Shown piece after piece: positions 1-9,945 of a stretch of 64,000 nt of DNA. This DNA is from Gnetum montanum (Eukaryota; Streptophyta; Gnetopsida; Gnetales; Gnetaceae), in NCBI GenBank assembly GCA_015680685.1, contig MNCI01005417.1, positions 59,896 to 123,895 of the forward strand. Reading direction: 5' to 3'. A program made the position numbers and the translations under genes. The notes below the pieces were generated by a model. It saw nothing but the letters and a program-made list of their open reading frames with translations. It searched no databases and was not told the origin of the DNA. Every line of letters starts with the position of its first letter. Position 1 is the stretch's first letter.

Positions 1-623
1 AAGGTTCCCAAGGCAAAGTTCACCAACCAATGATTAACTACTAAGAACTTGACCAAGAGGATGAATGACTACTAGGAGTTGCAGAATGCAGTTAAGGTGT
101 TCGATGTTGAATGCAAACTTTTCGCTACCTAGTTTGTCAATGTTAAGGAGCTATTCTTGGTAATGCCCTATCCCTGGGATCTTCCCACTCTGACCCACAT
201 TCAAGATGCTGTATGGACCATGAACAATCCCAGGGGAAAGGAGAAGAATATGAAGGCACTATTGGATGCCTTTTATCTTTCACCAAAAGTTGCAGCTGTT
301 GCAAGACAACTGCAACCACCTTAACCATTGCATGTGCCTGAAGGAGAAGGTTCTTTGAAGCCTCAAGAGCCTCCACTGCTTGGGATCATTTGATGTTCTT
401 CAATGTCTTTGCACCATCTAAGGAATTAAGTTTGTCAATTTTGTCCTAGTGTTCAATTTTGTTGTTTTGAACATCCAAAATTTTGTAATTAATGAAAAAC
501 TGTACACTCTAGACACTTAGTTTTTGGTGTGTAATTTTTGTTTGTTTTGTGTGTCAATAATCTCATACCTTTCCAAATTTTGTAAAGAACTTGATGATGA
601 GTTTTCATTTAGTTATGGGGGTA
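1..623 (+). pseudogene. C-terminal end of Ty3-element accessory protein (element E)
   Basis: This is the decayed last part of a long coiled-coil ORF that sits between integrase and the 3' LTR in this Ty3 family. The end of the protein carries a box reading MPYPWDLPTLTHI, then NPRGKEKNMKALLDAF (about 160-290), and a stop near 322. The same box occurs at 2270-2420, 29615-29760 and 42860-43030. In-frame TAG codons show it is not functional. About 300 nt of AT-rich non-coding DNA follow, ending in a purine-rich tract (ATGGGGGTA) directly before the LTR. The rest of element E lies left of the window. The function of the protein is unknown. Confidence 0.6.
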
Positions 624-1509
624 TGATGAAGCATCATGGTTTGGTTGTGTCAATGGAATGTGATTGACACAACCTTATTGATGTGATCCTATCAATGTAG
701 GATTTGACCCATTGATATATACTCATCAACGAGGCTCCTTGTTTCGCCTATAAATACATGCTCAGTAGCTGCATTTATAGCATAAGTCTCATAGTTGTAG
801 TGAAGCTCTAGTAGTTTTTCCACTTGAAAGTTAGAATATCTTTCTAAGTGCTCATAGTAGGAATTAAAGAGTGTATGGATCTTTATTTGAGCACTATTGT
901 ACTTGAGCATTGTATTGTGTGTAACAATAAAGATGAGTTTTATGATAAACCTTGCAACACTTTGAAATAGATTAATTATTTTCTTTATGCATTTAATATT
1001 TTAAGTAATTTCTTTTGATGCTTTAAGTAATTAAAGTAATGAAATTAAGATAGATTAAATAGTGATTAATTAAGCACATAAGTACAACCCCTTTGAGCAT
1101 ATGTTTGGTGCTTGGTAATCCTAGTAATGTTTAACATTTGGTAACCTAGTAGCATTAAACATGTTCAAGATGTGTACGACAAGTGGGAATGAATGCTTAT
1201 GTTAAGATTAGTTAAATGTTAATTAGTTAGAGTAAATTAGCAATTAAATATATAATTCTTTATTCTTTATTCTTAGGTGACTTAGAGAATAAAACACAAA
1301 AAATGGTAAAAATCATATGTCTTAGTTGTAGTTTACCATACCTTTGCATTTCATGAGTGTAATTGGGAAGATAATGATTGCAATAGTTAGTTTCACCTCA
1401 TAGAGAGTAGTGTACTTAGAAGGCTATAACTCCACGAAATTCAACCGAATCACATGTGAACGCTTAGTGATTCGTATGGTTGGGTGTAGGATCTACTCGC
1501 TACTCATCA
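624..1509 (+). repeat. LTR of Ty3-type element E (3' LTR)
   Basis: It starts TGATGAAGC after the polypurine tract and ends CTACTCATCA. Those are the termini of the other LTRs of this family in the window (22096, 30012 and, reversed, 36064, 41612, 54101, 57830). A TATA-like CCTATAAATAC lies near 747, and an AATAAAG poly(A)-type signal near 925. Further matches to the other LTRs are the CTTGGTAATCCTAGTA stretch near 1111 and GGTTGGGTGTAGG near the end. The U3 part contains GGTTGTGTCAAT and its inverted copy ATTGACACAACC. Confidence 0.8.
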
Positions 1510-2467
1510 CTTAGGTTTGCAAAGAAAACCTGGTACTAATCCATGAGAACCATTGTCTATGAAATGTTGAGCAATAGAAAGATCAAATGGTGGAGTACAT
1601 TTACTAGCAGTAGGAATAGCTTGCCAAGGTAAACTTAGATTTGGGGAGGTTGGCTGCAAAAAATAGAAATCTCTTAATGAAAGAGGTTTAGACGCTTTGT
1701 TAAAAGTCTACAATCAAGGTCACCACCTAAAAGAACAATGCCCTAAAGTATGAATGAGTGAAAAATCACTACAAGGATCAGGTTGAGATGCTTAAAGAGG
1801 TCAACGAAAAGGAAATCAAGTTGGCAAAGGCAAAGGTAAACAAGGCCATCCAACAACTCTAACTAAGAGGTGATGCATGGCAGCCCATCTTTGATGGACT
1901 TAATGCCTATAACACAACATAGATCTTCTTTAAGGAGTTACAATCAAAGAGATGATTGGAGCTATGGAGCTTGCCAACTTTTGATATGTAAACTTGATAA
2001 TGCTAACTACATGGAGGCCTAGGATAGAACTAGAGAAGTAAGTGACTAGCTCTTATCTCCTTTATGAGGCACAGTTCAAGATCCTCAATGAGATCAAACA
2101 AAAGTTAGAAGTAGTCAACACGAAGCTTGAATTTCTCAAGAGAAAATTTACTAATCAAAGATATGTCACTGAGAACCTAGCCAGGAGAATAAGCGACTAC
2201 TAGGAGTTACAAAACCTTGTTCGTATGTTCGACATTGAACGTAAACAATTCATAACCTAGTTCATCAACATGAAGGAAATGTTCTTGATATTGCTGTGCT
2301 CATGGGATATTTCAACATCAATGCATTTAGGTGAAGCAGCCTAGACTATTCATGACCCATGCAACAAAGAGGAGAAGATGAAGGAACTTCTAGATGCCTT
2401 GCAATTTTTAGCAAGATAGCCAAGAGTTAACTTGGTATAATTTGTAAAAGTTAGTTAGTCCCATACT
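1510..2467 (+). pseudogene. Coiled-coil accessory ORF fragment (element F)
   Basis: A second, separate copy of the accessory ORF picks up directly after the element E LTR. The coiled-coil part near 1770-1900 (VKNHYKDQVE, then NEKEIKLAKAKVNKAIQQL) is clearly homologous to the copy at 43350-43530 on the minus strand. The terminal W-D box follows near 2270-2420 (SWDISTSMHLGEAA, then KEEKMKELLDAL). Many TAG and TGA codons interrupt it. The fragment stops at 2467, exactly where the inverted BAH1 exon begins, and no F LTR is seen. The simplest reading is that element E inserted into F, and that F was later truncated by the rearrangement at 2468. Confidence 0.55.
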
Positions 2468-2570
2468 GCTTCAGAATTTTCTTAAATTTCTTGAGTTCGA
2501 GATATGACACTCCATTGAGGCACGGCTTCTGGGTGATGATGAATTCCTGGTATCTCTTGCAGAACTTCAT
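2468..2570 (-). pseudogene. Displaced first 34 codons of the BAH1/NLA-type gene, inverted
   Basis: Read on the minus strand from an ATG at 2570, this gives MKFCKRYQEF, then LNGVSYLELKKFKKILK. That is the typical start of the SPX domain of plant NLA/BAH1 ubiquitin ligases. After ILK the reading leaves the family (QYGTN, stop), because the next exon sequence lies on the other strand at 2928 onward. The last 19 nt (2468-2486) are an exact inverted copy of 2910-2928 in the downstream part of the same exon. Flipping the segment between the two copies would put ATG and SPX start in frame with the rest of the gene. It could instead be a truncated head-to-head paralogue, but similarity to the plus-strand exon ends exactly at the 19-nt repeat, which argues for an inversion. 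Confidence 0.75.
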
Positions 2571-2855
2571 TTGGGTTCTGGCCTTGCTGCTGCCTTTGCG
2601 ACAAAATTTGCAGAAAAAAAAAAGAGGAGATTTAACGAGCCAAGAATGCGCATTTCAAACGTATCCGCGCGGACTAATTCCTCTCGAATGGAGAGTGGCA
2701 GGCTTGTCACGCCATGATCGCACGTTTGAGCGCTCTGCAGACCTGTTACTCAAATAGACCAAAGCATTTGTAAATGCATACTAATTTAATTTAAGATGAG
2801 CTATTTTTAAATGTGATTGATTGTTTTTCCAGCAGTGCTATGCTCCTATTGAAGG

Positions 2856-2909
2856 CTAAATCTTAATTGTCGACTCTGCAACGATGGTGGGACGACACTT
2901 AAGATTTAG
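2856..2909. repeat. Imperfect palindrome at the inversion breakpoint
   Basis: CTAAATCTTAATTGTCGAC (2856-2874) is followed after 16 nt by GACGACACTTAAGATTTAG (2891-2909). The arms are complementary over 19 positions with two mismatches. The palindrome ends one base before the 19-nt repeat. Such hairpins are known to promote fold-back and template switching during replication and to trouble assemblies. Confidence 0.7.
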
Positions 2910-5900
2910 TTTAAGAAAATTCTGAAGCGCTGCACTCTCAGTTGTCCTCAAAATTTAGAGAGCACTAAGGATAACGCTATCGAAAGTGCAAGCGATGCAC
3001 TGGACGGTGGGTTTTCCCTCGAGACTCGGAGCACAGCATGTCCTGGTATGGAATTCAATATTTATCGTGGGTTTTGATTTTTGTTTCATTTCTCTGCTCA
3101 GATCTTCAGTTTGCTGCTGTGTTATATGATCGTTGCTCATGCACCTTTTTAAAATCTTAGAATGCCTCTAATTTTCCACTAGTGTTTTACCAGGAGCTTC
3201 TACATGCAGTGGACATTAAGTGCATTCCGATAAAATTGGTATTTGACTATTTGTACGTTGGGAGACTGCTATTTAAAAAGATTGTCTCTGGTGAAAGGTG
3301 GAAACATAAACATTTTGAAGCCAGAAATTTTATCAAAAGCATTTCGAAGTTTGTACCAGCTGGACTGGAAATTTTTTTTATTTCAAAAGGAATGGAATTA
3401 ATCCCTTCCGAAATTTGTTTAAATATGATGGGGGATACTATTAAAGCGTTTAAGCATGCTAACATGGAGTTGGCAGCTAGACTTCACCAAGTGGTTTGAA
3501 CCCTGAGATACATGACACTTTCTGACCTTATATTTAAACATCGACGAAAGGTACTGTCCGCAACTTGAGAGAAATGTCAAGTTGATAGAGTCTAAAAAAT
3601 ATCGCTAAAGACATTATTTTAGACATTTGTAAACTGTAAGACATCATACCAATAGCAAACTATGATAAAACATACAAGATGCAGAGGGAAACTTATTTAA
3701 AATATATACTCTGAATATGTGGTATACTTCATGTCTGGAATCATGGAATGAACTGCAAAATAGTCAAGCTGATTTTAAAGTAAGTGTAACACTAACAATG
3801 CCTTATACCTCAACCGCAGCTGAATCCTTAACTTATTGGTTGACAAACCCAGGAATCACCAATCAAGCTACTACCTCATTTAAATTATAAGTGAAAAATT
3901 TAGTTCTGTAAAAACTTATTTTGGAAACGAAACAAATTATGAATGAGATAATAGTTGAAGTACAACCAAAATCATGTTGGGAATCTTAGAGGCAAACCAA
4001 GAGAGATGTTCAAAGTTAAAAATGAAAATTGAATGCACAAACTGTTAATTAACATCGCCATTGCTCTATTCACCTAGCACAACCTCTTTATAATGAAGGT
4101 TGAACACACCTCTTACCGAACAAGGAACCTGGGTCTCCCATCTGAAAGGCATAACCTCATACCTCTAGACTATTACCTTTGTGGTATGCTTCGTAAAAAG
4201 GAACTCACTTTACTTCATTTTTAGGAACCAACAACCATATTGTTAACTGTTGAAGATTTACCTTATTTTATTTGAGTTAAAAACAGAATAAAAGGGTTCT
4301 GAAAGGCATAACCTCATACCTCTAGACTATTACCTTTGTGGTATGCTTCGTAAAAAGGAACTCACTTTACTTCATTTTTAGGAACCAACATCCATATTGT
4401 TAACTGTTGAAGATTTACCTTATTTTATTTGAGTTAAAAACAGAATAAAAGGGTTCTGAAAGGCATAACCTCATACCTCTAGACTATTACCTTTGTGGTA
4501 TGCTTCGTAAAAAGGAACTCACTTTACTTCATTTTTAGGAACCAACATCCATATTGTTAACTGTTGAAGATTTACCTTATTTTATTTGAGTTAAAAACAG
4601 AATAAAAGGGTTCTGAAAGGCATAACCTCATACCTCTAGACTATTACCTTTGTGGTATGCTTCGTAAAAAGGAACTCACTTTACTTCATTTTTAGGAACC
4701 AACATCCATATTGTTAACTGTTGAAGATTTACCTTATTTTATTTGAGTTAAAAACAGAATAAAAGGGTTCTGAAAGGCATAACCTCATACCTCTAGACTA
4801 TTACCTTTGTGGTATGCTTCGTAAAAAGGAACTCACTTTACTTCATTTTTAGGAACCAACATCCATATTGTTAACTGTTGAAGATTTACCTTATTTTATT
4901 TGAGTTAAAAACAGAATAAAAGGGTTAAATAAAAGCCACTACAAGTGAAGCATAGAATCCTTGAGAATCACTGATTCCAAATTTGGAAAATCAGTTGTAT
5001 TTATTTTTACTGTTCTTCTATGCATTCAATGAACTAAACCTTATATATCTTTTGTAGCTGCCCTCTTTCTTTGAAAAAAATTGAATATCATTCTTGGGAA
5101 CCATTTTGTAAGATTCAAAAGTTAAACTATCTGGCCTTGTTTCAATTTGCAAGCCTTCTTTTTTCTGAACAGATAAAATATGATTTTATTAATGATCAAC
5201 ATTGTATTTGTAATAGATTTGGGAATTCCTTGGGATCTTTAGATATCAGCTAGGAAACACAATCAAGCATTGTGTGAACCTTTGAGCAGCTAACTTGGAG
5301 AGTCTTTGAGAAATTCCATGAATACAACCTGCCCTTTCAAGAGAACCCTTCTATATCATTTCTTGGGATTTCGGTTCCTGGTTGGCCTTGAAAACCCGTC
5401 ATTGTGTGGTGCTGGTAATCCTTGGAAAATCATAATTTTTGGCTGTCTGTAAGCATTAGAAGATGATCACTTTTGGTTGTTTGTGACGCATGGGTTCAAT
5501 TCTTTGAGAACTTTCAAATTAGAATAATGGATTATGGTTAGCTGATGTTGATGGGATAACGGCACCATGGTGATGTTGGCTGTTTGGGGGACTTAAATCC
5601 ATCATTTTTGAGGGATCTCTACCAAAGCCTGAAAGAGATACATTCTGAAGACAACGAAATCCAGCAGAGTCACTACAGATCCTTCTGAGAGTGAAGTAGG
5701 CTCTATGCTGAACCACTATTAAAATTTGGTATTCCAGGAACATTTCCAAAGATTCAGCATCAATACTTTATTATTTTAGGAAAATAACAAACTGCCTCTT
5801 TACGTAGCATTTAATTCAAAAGAACCAATACTTCCCTTCTTTATACAGAAGGGATAAAACAAACTCTCTCTCTCTACACACACATAGAGATACCTTTTTC

Positions 5901-8759
5901 ATTCTCATCCAAAAGAAAAACGATAATACAGATACGTTTCCAGTTTTCCAAGCTTATTCCAATGAGTATATAATTCATTTAAAGCTTGTTTCACATTTTA
6001 GTCTTCTTTAAACTCTTGTTTTCCTTACATTATTGACCTGTTTTGAAACTTGAACATGCATATGTTCTTGCATTACCAAACCTTGTACATAAAAATCTTG
6101 TCCGCCTTTTCCTTTTTGTTTGGTTCTTGTTTTGGTTCAGGGCACTGCTGAGCCGTTGGACCTAACAATGGTATGGATTTGGTGTGGATTGCATCAGTCA
6201 AAGACAATTTAGTATAGTAACATGATACTCAGAACAAGATTTGCACCCATAATTTCAAGCATTTTACGATTATCACTGGAGTTGAACTTGAGATCTGATC
6301 AAACTCTTACGGTTATAATACACTGGTGGTTCATCTTTGATGTTTTATCAATCAGATTCAGAACACCGCTTCTATCTTGAGTTTGTTTCTTGGTAAGTCT
6401 AAGAATGAATTCTAACTGTCCTGAGTAGTATCATCTTTGGATCAGTTGCTCTGTACCCTACTCATGTTCTTCCAGCTTTTACAATCGTAAAGTGTATACA
6501 AAGGATGCAGCATTTGCAGTATTGTTTGATGAATTCTTTATATTCTTTTATTTTTGCAAATGGAGCATATGAATCCTTTTCTGTAAAATAAATTTTGTAC
6601 AATTGATGTGCAACAATATCATTTTGTGCATCCTTTGTAGACCTAGATGCCTCAGTCACATCGAAGGTTATGGCTTTATCATTTGGATTATCACATCATT
6701 GCCCTCATTTGTGTTTTTCAGTCATGTTGTCACCAAATTAAATGCTGATCTGTGGGACTATTATCTACCAACATGATTTTGCTTAATCCCATCTGTAATT
6801 GTCTCTGGTATAACATAACTAGATGCTTTTTAAGCCGAAGCATGTTAAATTGTACATGGCAATTCAGTTTCACTTATGCATACTGAGAGTAATTGCTATG
6901 CATCATGGTGACTGGTGGATGCATTACAGTTTTATTTTAGCATTCAGATGATATTGGTGGTTTCCAGATTACAGTTTTATTTTAGCGTTCATGTGATTTA
7001 GGTGGTTTTCACATTGCAGTTTTATTTTAGCATTCATGTGCTTTGGGTGCTTTTTTTTTTTTTCAAATTTTTTGGGCCAAAAAAATTTCAGCATGGACTT
7101 ACCTTAGGAATGCAATGGTTAAGACGATGAAGTATTAACTTGTGCCAGGTTTAATACTGTCTACTCATGTTGAATTGTCAGAAGAGACACTTTACAATTG
7201 ATGAAGAAAATGTAATTTGTAAATATCGTTGTATGCGTTATGAACGAGAGATTTGGAATATTATACTTATGGAATGCTACTGACTAGTTGTATGTTAATT
7301 CTTTGAATTTTGATATAATTTTACAAAAGCAATTTTGTGTCCAACTCTTCTCTTTGGTAAGACCTGAAACTGTTTGATGAACCGTAAAGGTCTTTGTGAA
7401 GAAATGTTAATTAGTCTCCCATTTAAAAAAAAATATTTAGTTTTCTCTTGTTTAAAACATATTTGGCTTCTACAGTGTGCGACGGGATGTTCTTTCCATC
7501 ATTATTACATGAGATGGCTTCTGTCGTTGGTTGCTTTAATGAACGTGCAAAACATTTGGTGACATTGCACATTGCTAGTGGCCTTCGACGATTTTTGATG
7601 TGGGTGACGAGAAAAAAGACCTCTGACAGATTAGCTATGGTTAAGGAGGGCGAGAACTTAGTAATATATGCTTCCATTAATGCCGTTGCCATACGTAAGA
7701 TTTTGAAAAAGTATGACAAGGTCGGTTAATACAAAATACTGTGAGACAATTTAATAAACCGTGATAAAATGCTCAAAGTCATTTCCAAGTTGTGTGTGTT
7801 TTTAAGGTGATAATTTCCTTTCTTTTCCTCAGATTCATCATTCCCGTCAAGGGCAGGAATTTAGAACTCGGGTGAATGTGATGCAAATGCAGATTCTGCA
7901 GTCTCCCTGGTTGAATGAGCTTGTAGCTTTCTGCATGAACGTGATGGAATCTAATATCGGTCCTGAACATTTAGAAGATCTGCGCAGTCTCTGTTCTTTC
8001 ACCTTCAACAACGAGATCCAGTCAATTTCCTACAGCGCTCTTGATTTAGTCAAGATGGATATTGACTTGACATGTCCTATATGTCTAGTAAGTTGTTTGG
8101 ATCCTGTTTATGAAATTTTCATAGTATTTCATTGTTGACAAAGGAAGAGATGATAATATTGCAGATTTGCAAGTTAGCAATGTAAATTTGGAAAATGGGA
8201 AAATCTTTGAACCTAAAGGGGAAAATGCCAAATTTTAATTAATCCATCTAACATTTTTTATCATCTTCAGGAAACATTGTTTGATCCAGTTTCTCTGAAA
8301 TGTGGACATATTTTTTGTTATTACTGTGCCTGTACTGTTGCATCGGTTACAACTTTTGTGGGCCTTAAAACAACAATGCCTCATGTAAAATGCCCCATGT
8401 GCAGGCAGGTGAGGTTTCTTTGGTGTTCTTATAATTTGATTATTAACTTTCTATTTTCTGTTACTAGTCTGTTTTATCCTTTTAGACTTATCCATCAAAC
8501 TGCCTTTATATGTAGGCAGCAGTATTCGGAGATGCCGTTAAACTTGTTGAGTTGAATATATTACTGAGCAGAAGGTAGTTTTATATTCCAAGGTCTCATT
8601 GCATTGCTTAAATAAAACTTCAATTCTCTGAATCAAGTCATACTGTGTTCCAGCTGTCAAGAATACTGGAGAGAGAGACTTGAAAGAGAAAGGATTGACA
8701 GACTTCAACAAGTTAAGGAACACTGGAAAAATCAATCCCGAACAATCCTGGGAATTTGA
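2910..8759 (+). CDS. BAH1/NLA-like SPX-RING E3 ubiquitin ligase (start displaced)
   Basis: The family ubiquitinates phosphate transporters and links nitrogen, phosphate and defence signalling. I read coding exons at 2910-3045, 7476-7720, 7833-8087, 8271-8408, 8516-8574 and 8654-8759, all with GT/AG borders and consistent phase. The products in order are: FKKILKRCTLSCPQN (rest of SPX start); VCDGMFFPSLLHEMASVVG up to AIRKILKKYDK (SPX core); QILQSPWLNEL up to DLTCPIC; then ETLFDPVSLKCGHIFCYYC up to CPMCRQ; VELNILLSR; and CQEYWRERLERERIDRLQQV, ending in ILGI. CPIC, CGHIFCYYC and CPMC supply the C3HC4 RING ligands. With the displaced start the protein would be about 340 aa, close to Arabidopsis NLA (about 335 aa from memory). 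No stop or shift breaks exons 2-6, so the gene is either freshly broken or intact and misassembled at its 5' end. Confidence 0.85.
3182..3499 (+). CDS. Unidentified 105-codon ORF inside intron 1
   Basis: The ORF starts MFYQELLHAVDIKCIPIKL and ends HANMELAARLHQVV. It contains charged and hydrophobic stretches such as GERWKHKHFEARNFIKSIS and ISKGMELIPSEICLNMMGD, which look like real protein rather than random AT-rich reading. A possible splice acceptor (TTTTCCACTAG) lies just before it at 3181. It could be an exon of another gene captured in the intron, an alternative exon, or chance. I do not recognise the family. Confidence 0.25.
   Translation: MFYQELLHAVDIKCIPIKLVFDYLYVGRLLFKKIVSGERWKHKHFEARNFIKSISKFVPAGLEIFFISKGMELIPSEICLNMMGDTIKAFKHANMELAARLHQVV
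4141..4926. repeat. Minisatellite, 5 copies of a 157-bp unit
   Basis: Copies begin at 4141, 4298, 4455, 4612 and 4769 with TCTGAAAGGCATAACC and end with GAATAAAAGGG. The spacing is exactly 157 bp each time. The copies appear identical by eye except that the first has AACAACCAT where the others have AACATCCAT. Such uniformity implies very recent expansion or gene conversion. It lies within intron 1 of the BAH1-like gene. Confidence 0.95.
6927..7061. repeat. Three diverged copies of a 45-bp unit
   Basis: CAGTTTTATTTTAGC starts at 6927, 6972 and 7017, giving a period of 45 bp. Each copy is followed by a variable ATTCATGTGATTTAGGTGG-like part. The copies differ at several positions, so the array is older than the 157-bp one. 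It is followed by a T-rich run near 7051. Confidence 0.85.
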
Positions 8760-9945
8760 ACAACTTTCAATGTACATAATTTATGGTGGTGCTTCCTCTT
8801 CCAATAAAGCTATCTTTACCATTTGCCTCATTGGCACAAAACATTCCCGGATCGTTGGAAAATGAGTGTTTTGTTCTCAATGCTGGCTGTTTGTGCGTTA
8901 TTCCTGTCTCTTTGAAAGGTTGCTTTAGTAGATTATCATGTTATTGTCATGATAATGTTCAGACTATTTGTACATTGACATTTAGGATGGGCATATTTTA
9001 TATAAAAGACATGGTAGAGCATGATAATTAGGAGCAACAGGATATCATAGTTTTTCATGTTCCTAAGTAGAAGCTTAACAAAAATTTGCTATAATAGCCA
9101 GGTCAAATAGCTCTTAGCAGAAGTCCATTCATCAACAACAAAATAATGAACAATAATTTTGTTTCCTGACTTGAAACAGGCATATTTTTAATAACTTTTT
9201 TTAAAAAATCCAGATGTCTGTCATAGTGAGTCAGAGAGATTCAAATCCTGATCCCATTTTCTCCAGTTGATCAATGGATTCCCTCTTAAGCAATTGAGCT
9301 GACGTGCAATTATAATGAACTTGATTGGTATTTCAATTGCATGCGATATCAGATAGTTATTACCATAAGACGACCAATCTGAATTTACGAGAATCAAAGG
9401 TGGATGTTAATACAGTAAAATCCTAATATTTTAAATTCAGTGACTTTTAAACAATTTATTTATGTGCGTTGAAACACGTTCAGAAATTCAAAATTACAAT
9501 AGTCTTTTGTAAAAGTCGGTAAGTAGACGGTGACTTGTGATCTACAAGTTGCAAGTATGCTGAGATACATGACAACCTATGGGCACAGTAGACAGCAGTA
9601 TACATATAGGCTGGGCTAAGTTAGTCAAACATGGCATGTAACTTGTGATTTGCAAGTTGTAAACATTAACTTAGGGTCATAAGTGTATAATAAAATTTGA
9701 GTTTTGTACATATAAATGGGATAGAAGGTATTGTTTTGTTGTGAGCTTTCAAATTGGTGAGAAAAGAAGAAATTATGGAATGATTTTTAAGGCACAATAT
9801 GTTAACTTAATAATTAAAGGAAAATTTAATATTATATTTATCAACATGAGAAAAGGGTGAGAAATATTTGCATTCTAAAAGGATAAACTTAACTTTAGAA
9901 AGTTCTGAATGATCTTTCTTTAATAGATATTCTTCTTAAAGGTTA
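8760..9945. other. 3' UTR and AT-rich intergenic DNA, no gene seen
   Basis: After the last exon of the BAH1-like gene I find only short chance ORFs. There is some local repetition of an ACTTGTGAT-CTACAAGTTGCAAG motif near 9533-9555 and again at 9630-9665. No transposon protein or RNA gene is recognised. Confidence 0.6.
8803..8808 (+). promoter_or_regulatory. Candidate poly(A) signal of the BAH1-like gene
   Basis: AATAAA lies 44 nt after the TGA stop at 8757-8759 in AT-rich DNA. The position fits a short 3' UTR, but plant poly(A) signals are loose and transcripts would be needed to confirm it. Confidence 0.35.

Larger units (their letters stand above)
2468..2928. repeat. 19-nt inverted repeat bounding an inverted segment
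   Basis: TTTAAGAAAATTCTGAAGC occurs at 2910-2928 on the plus strand and at 2468-2486 on the minus strand. Both copies encode FKKILK of the SPX start. The segment between them (2487-2909) carries the displaced start of exon 1 and what was probably the 5' UTR and promoter. The repeat marks the two breakpoints of an inversion, real or made during assembly. Confidence 0.75.
3046..7475 (+). other. Intron 1 of the BAH1-like gene, 4.4 kb
   Basis: The donor is CCTG|GTATGG at 3046 and the acceptor is CTACAG|TGTGCG at 7475, phase 1, rejoining a codon for V in CPVCDG. The intron holds an unidentified ORF at 3182-3499, two tandem repeats (4141-4926 and 6927-7061) and AT-rich DNA. I see no transposon protein in it. 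Related NLA genes have an intron at this point, but the length here is unusual compared with small-genome plants. Confidence 0.7.

Noticed and set aside
4141-4926. Regularly spaced repeats as a CRISPR-like array
   Set aside because: The full 157-bp unit is repeated without variable spacers, and the setting is a plant intron. It is a minisatellite.
5071-5253. Short plus-strand ORF MKKIEYHSWEPFCKIQ
   Set aside because: AT-rich, no homology recognised, no splice context; treated as intron sequence.
5280-5760. Possible leucine-rich-repeat receptor remnant (an ENPSLCG-like stretch near 5390)
   Set aside because: Only a very short resemblance to an LRR end motif, with no repeats in frame around it.
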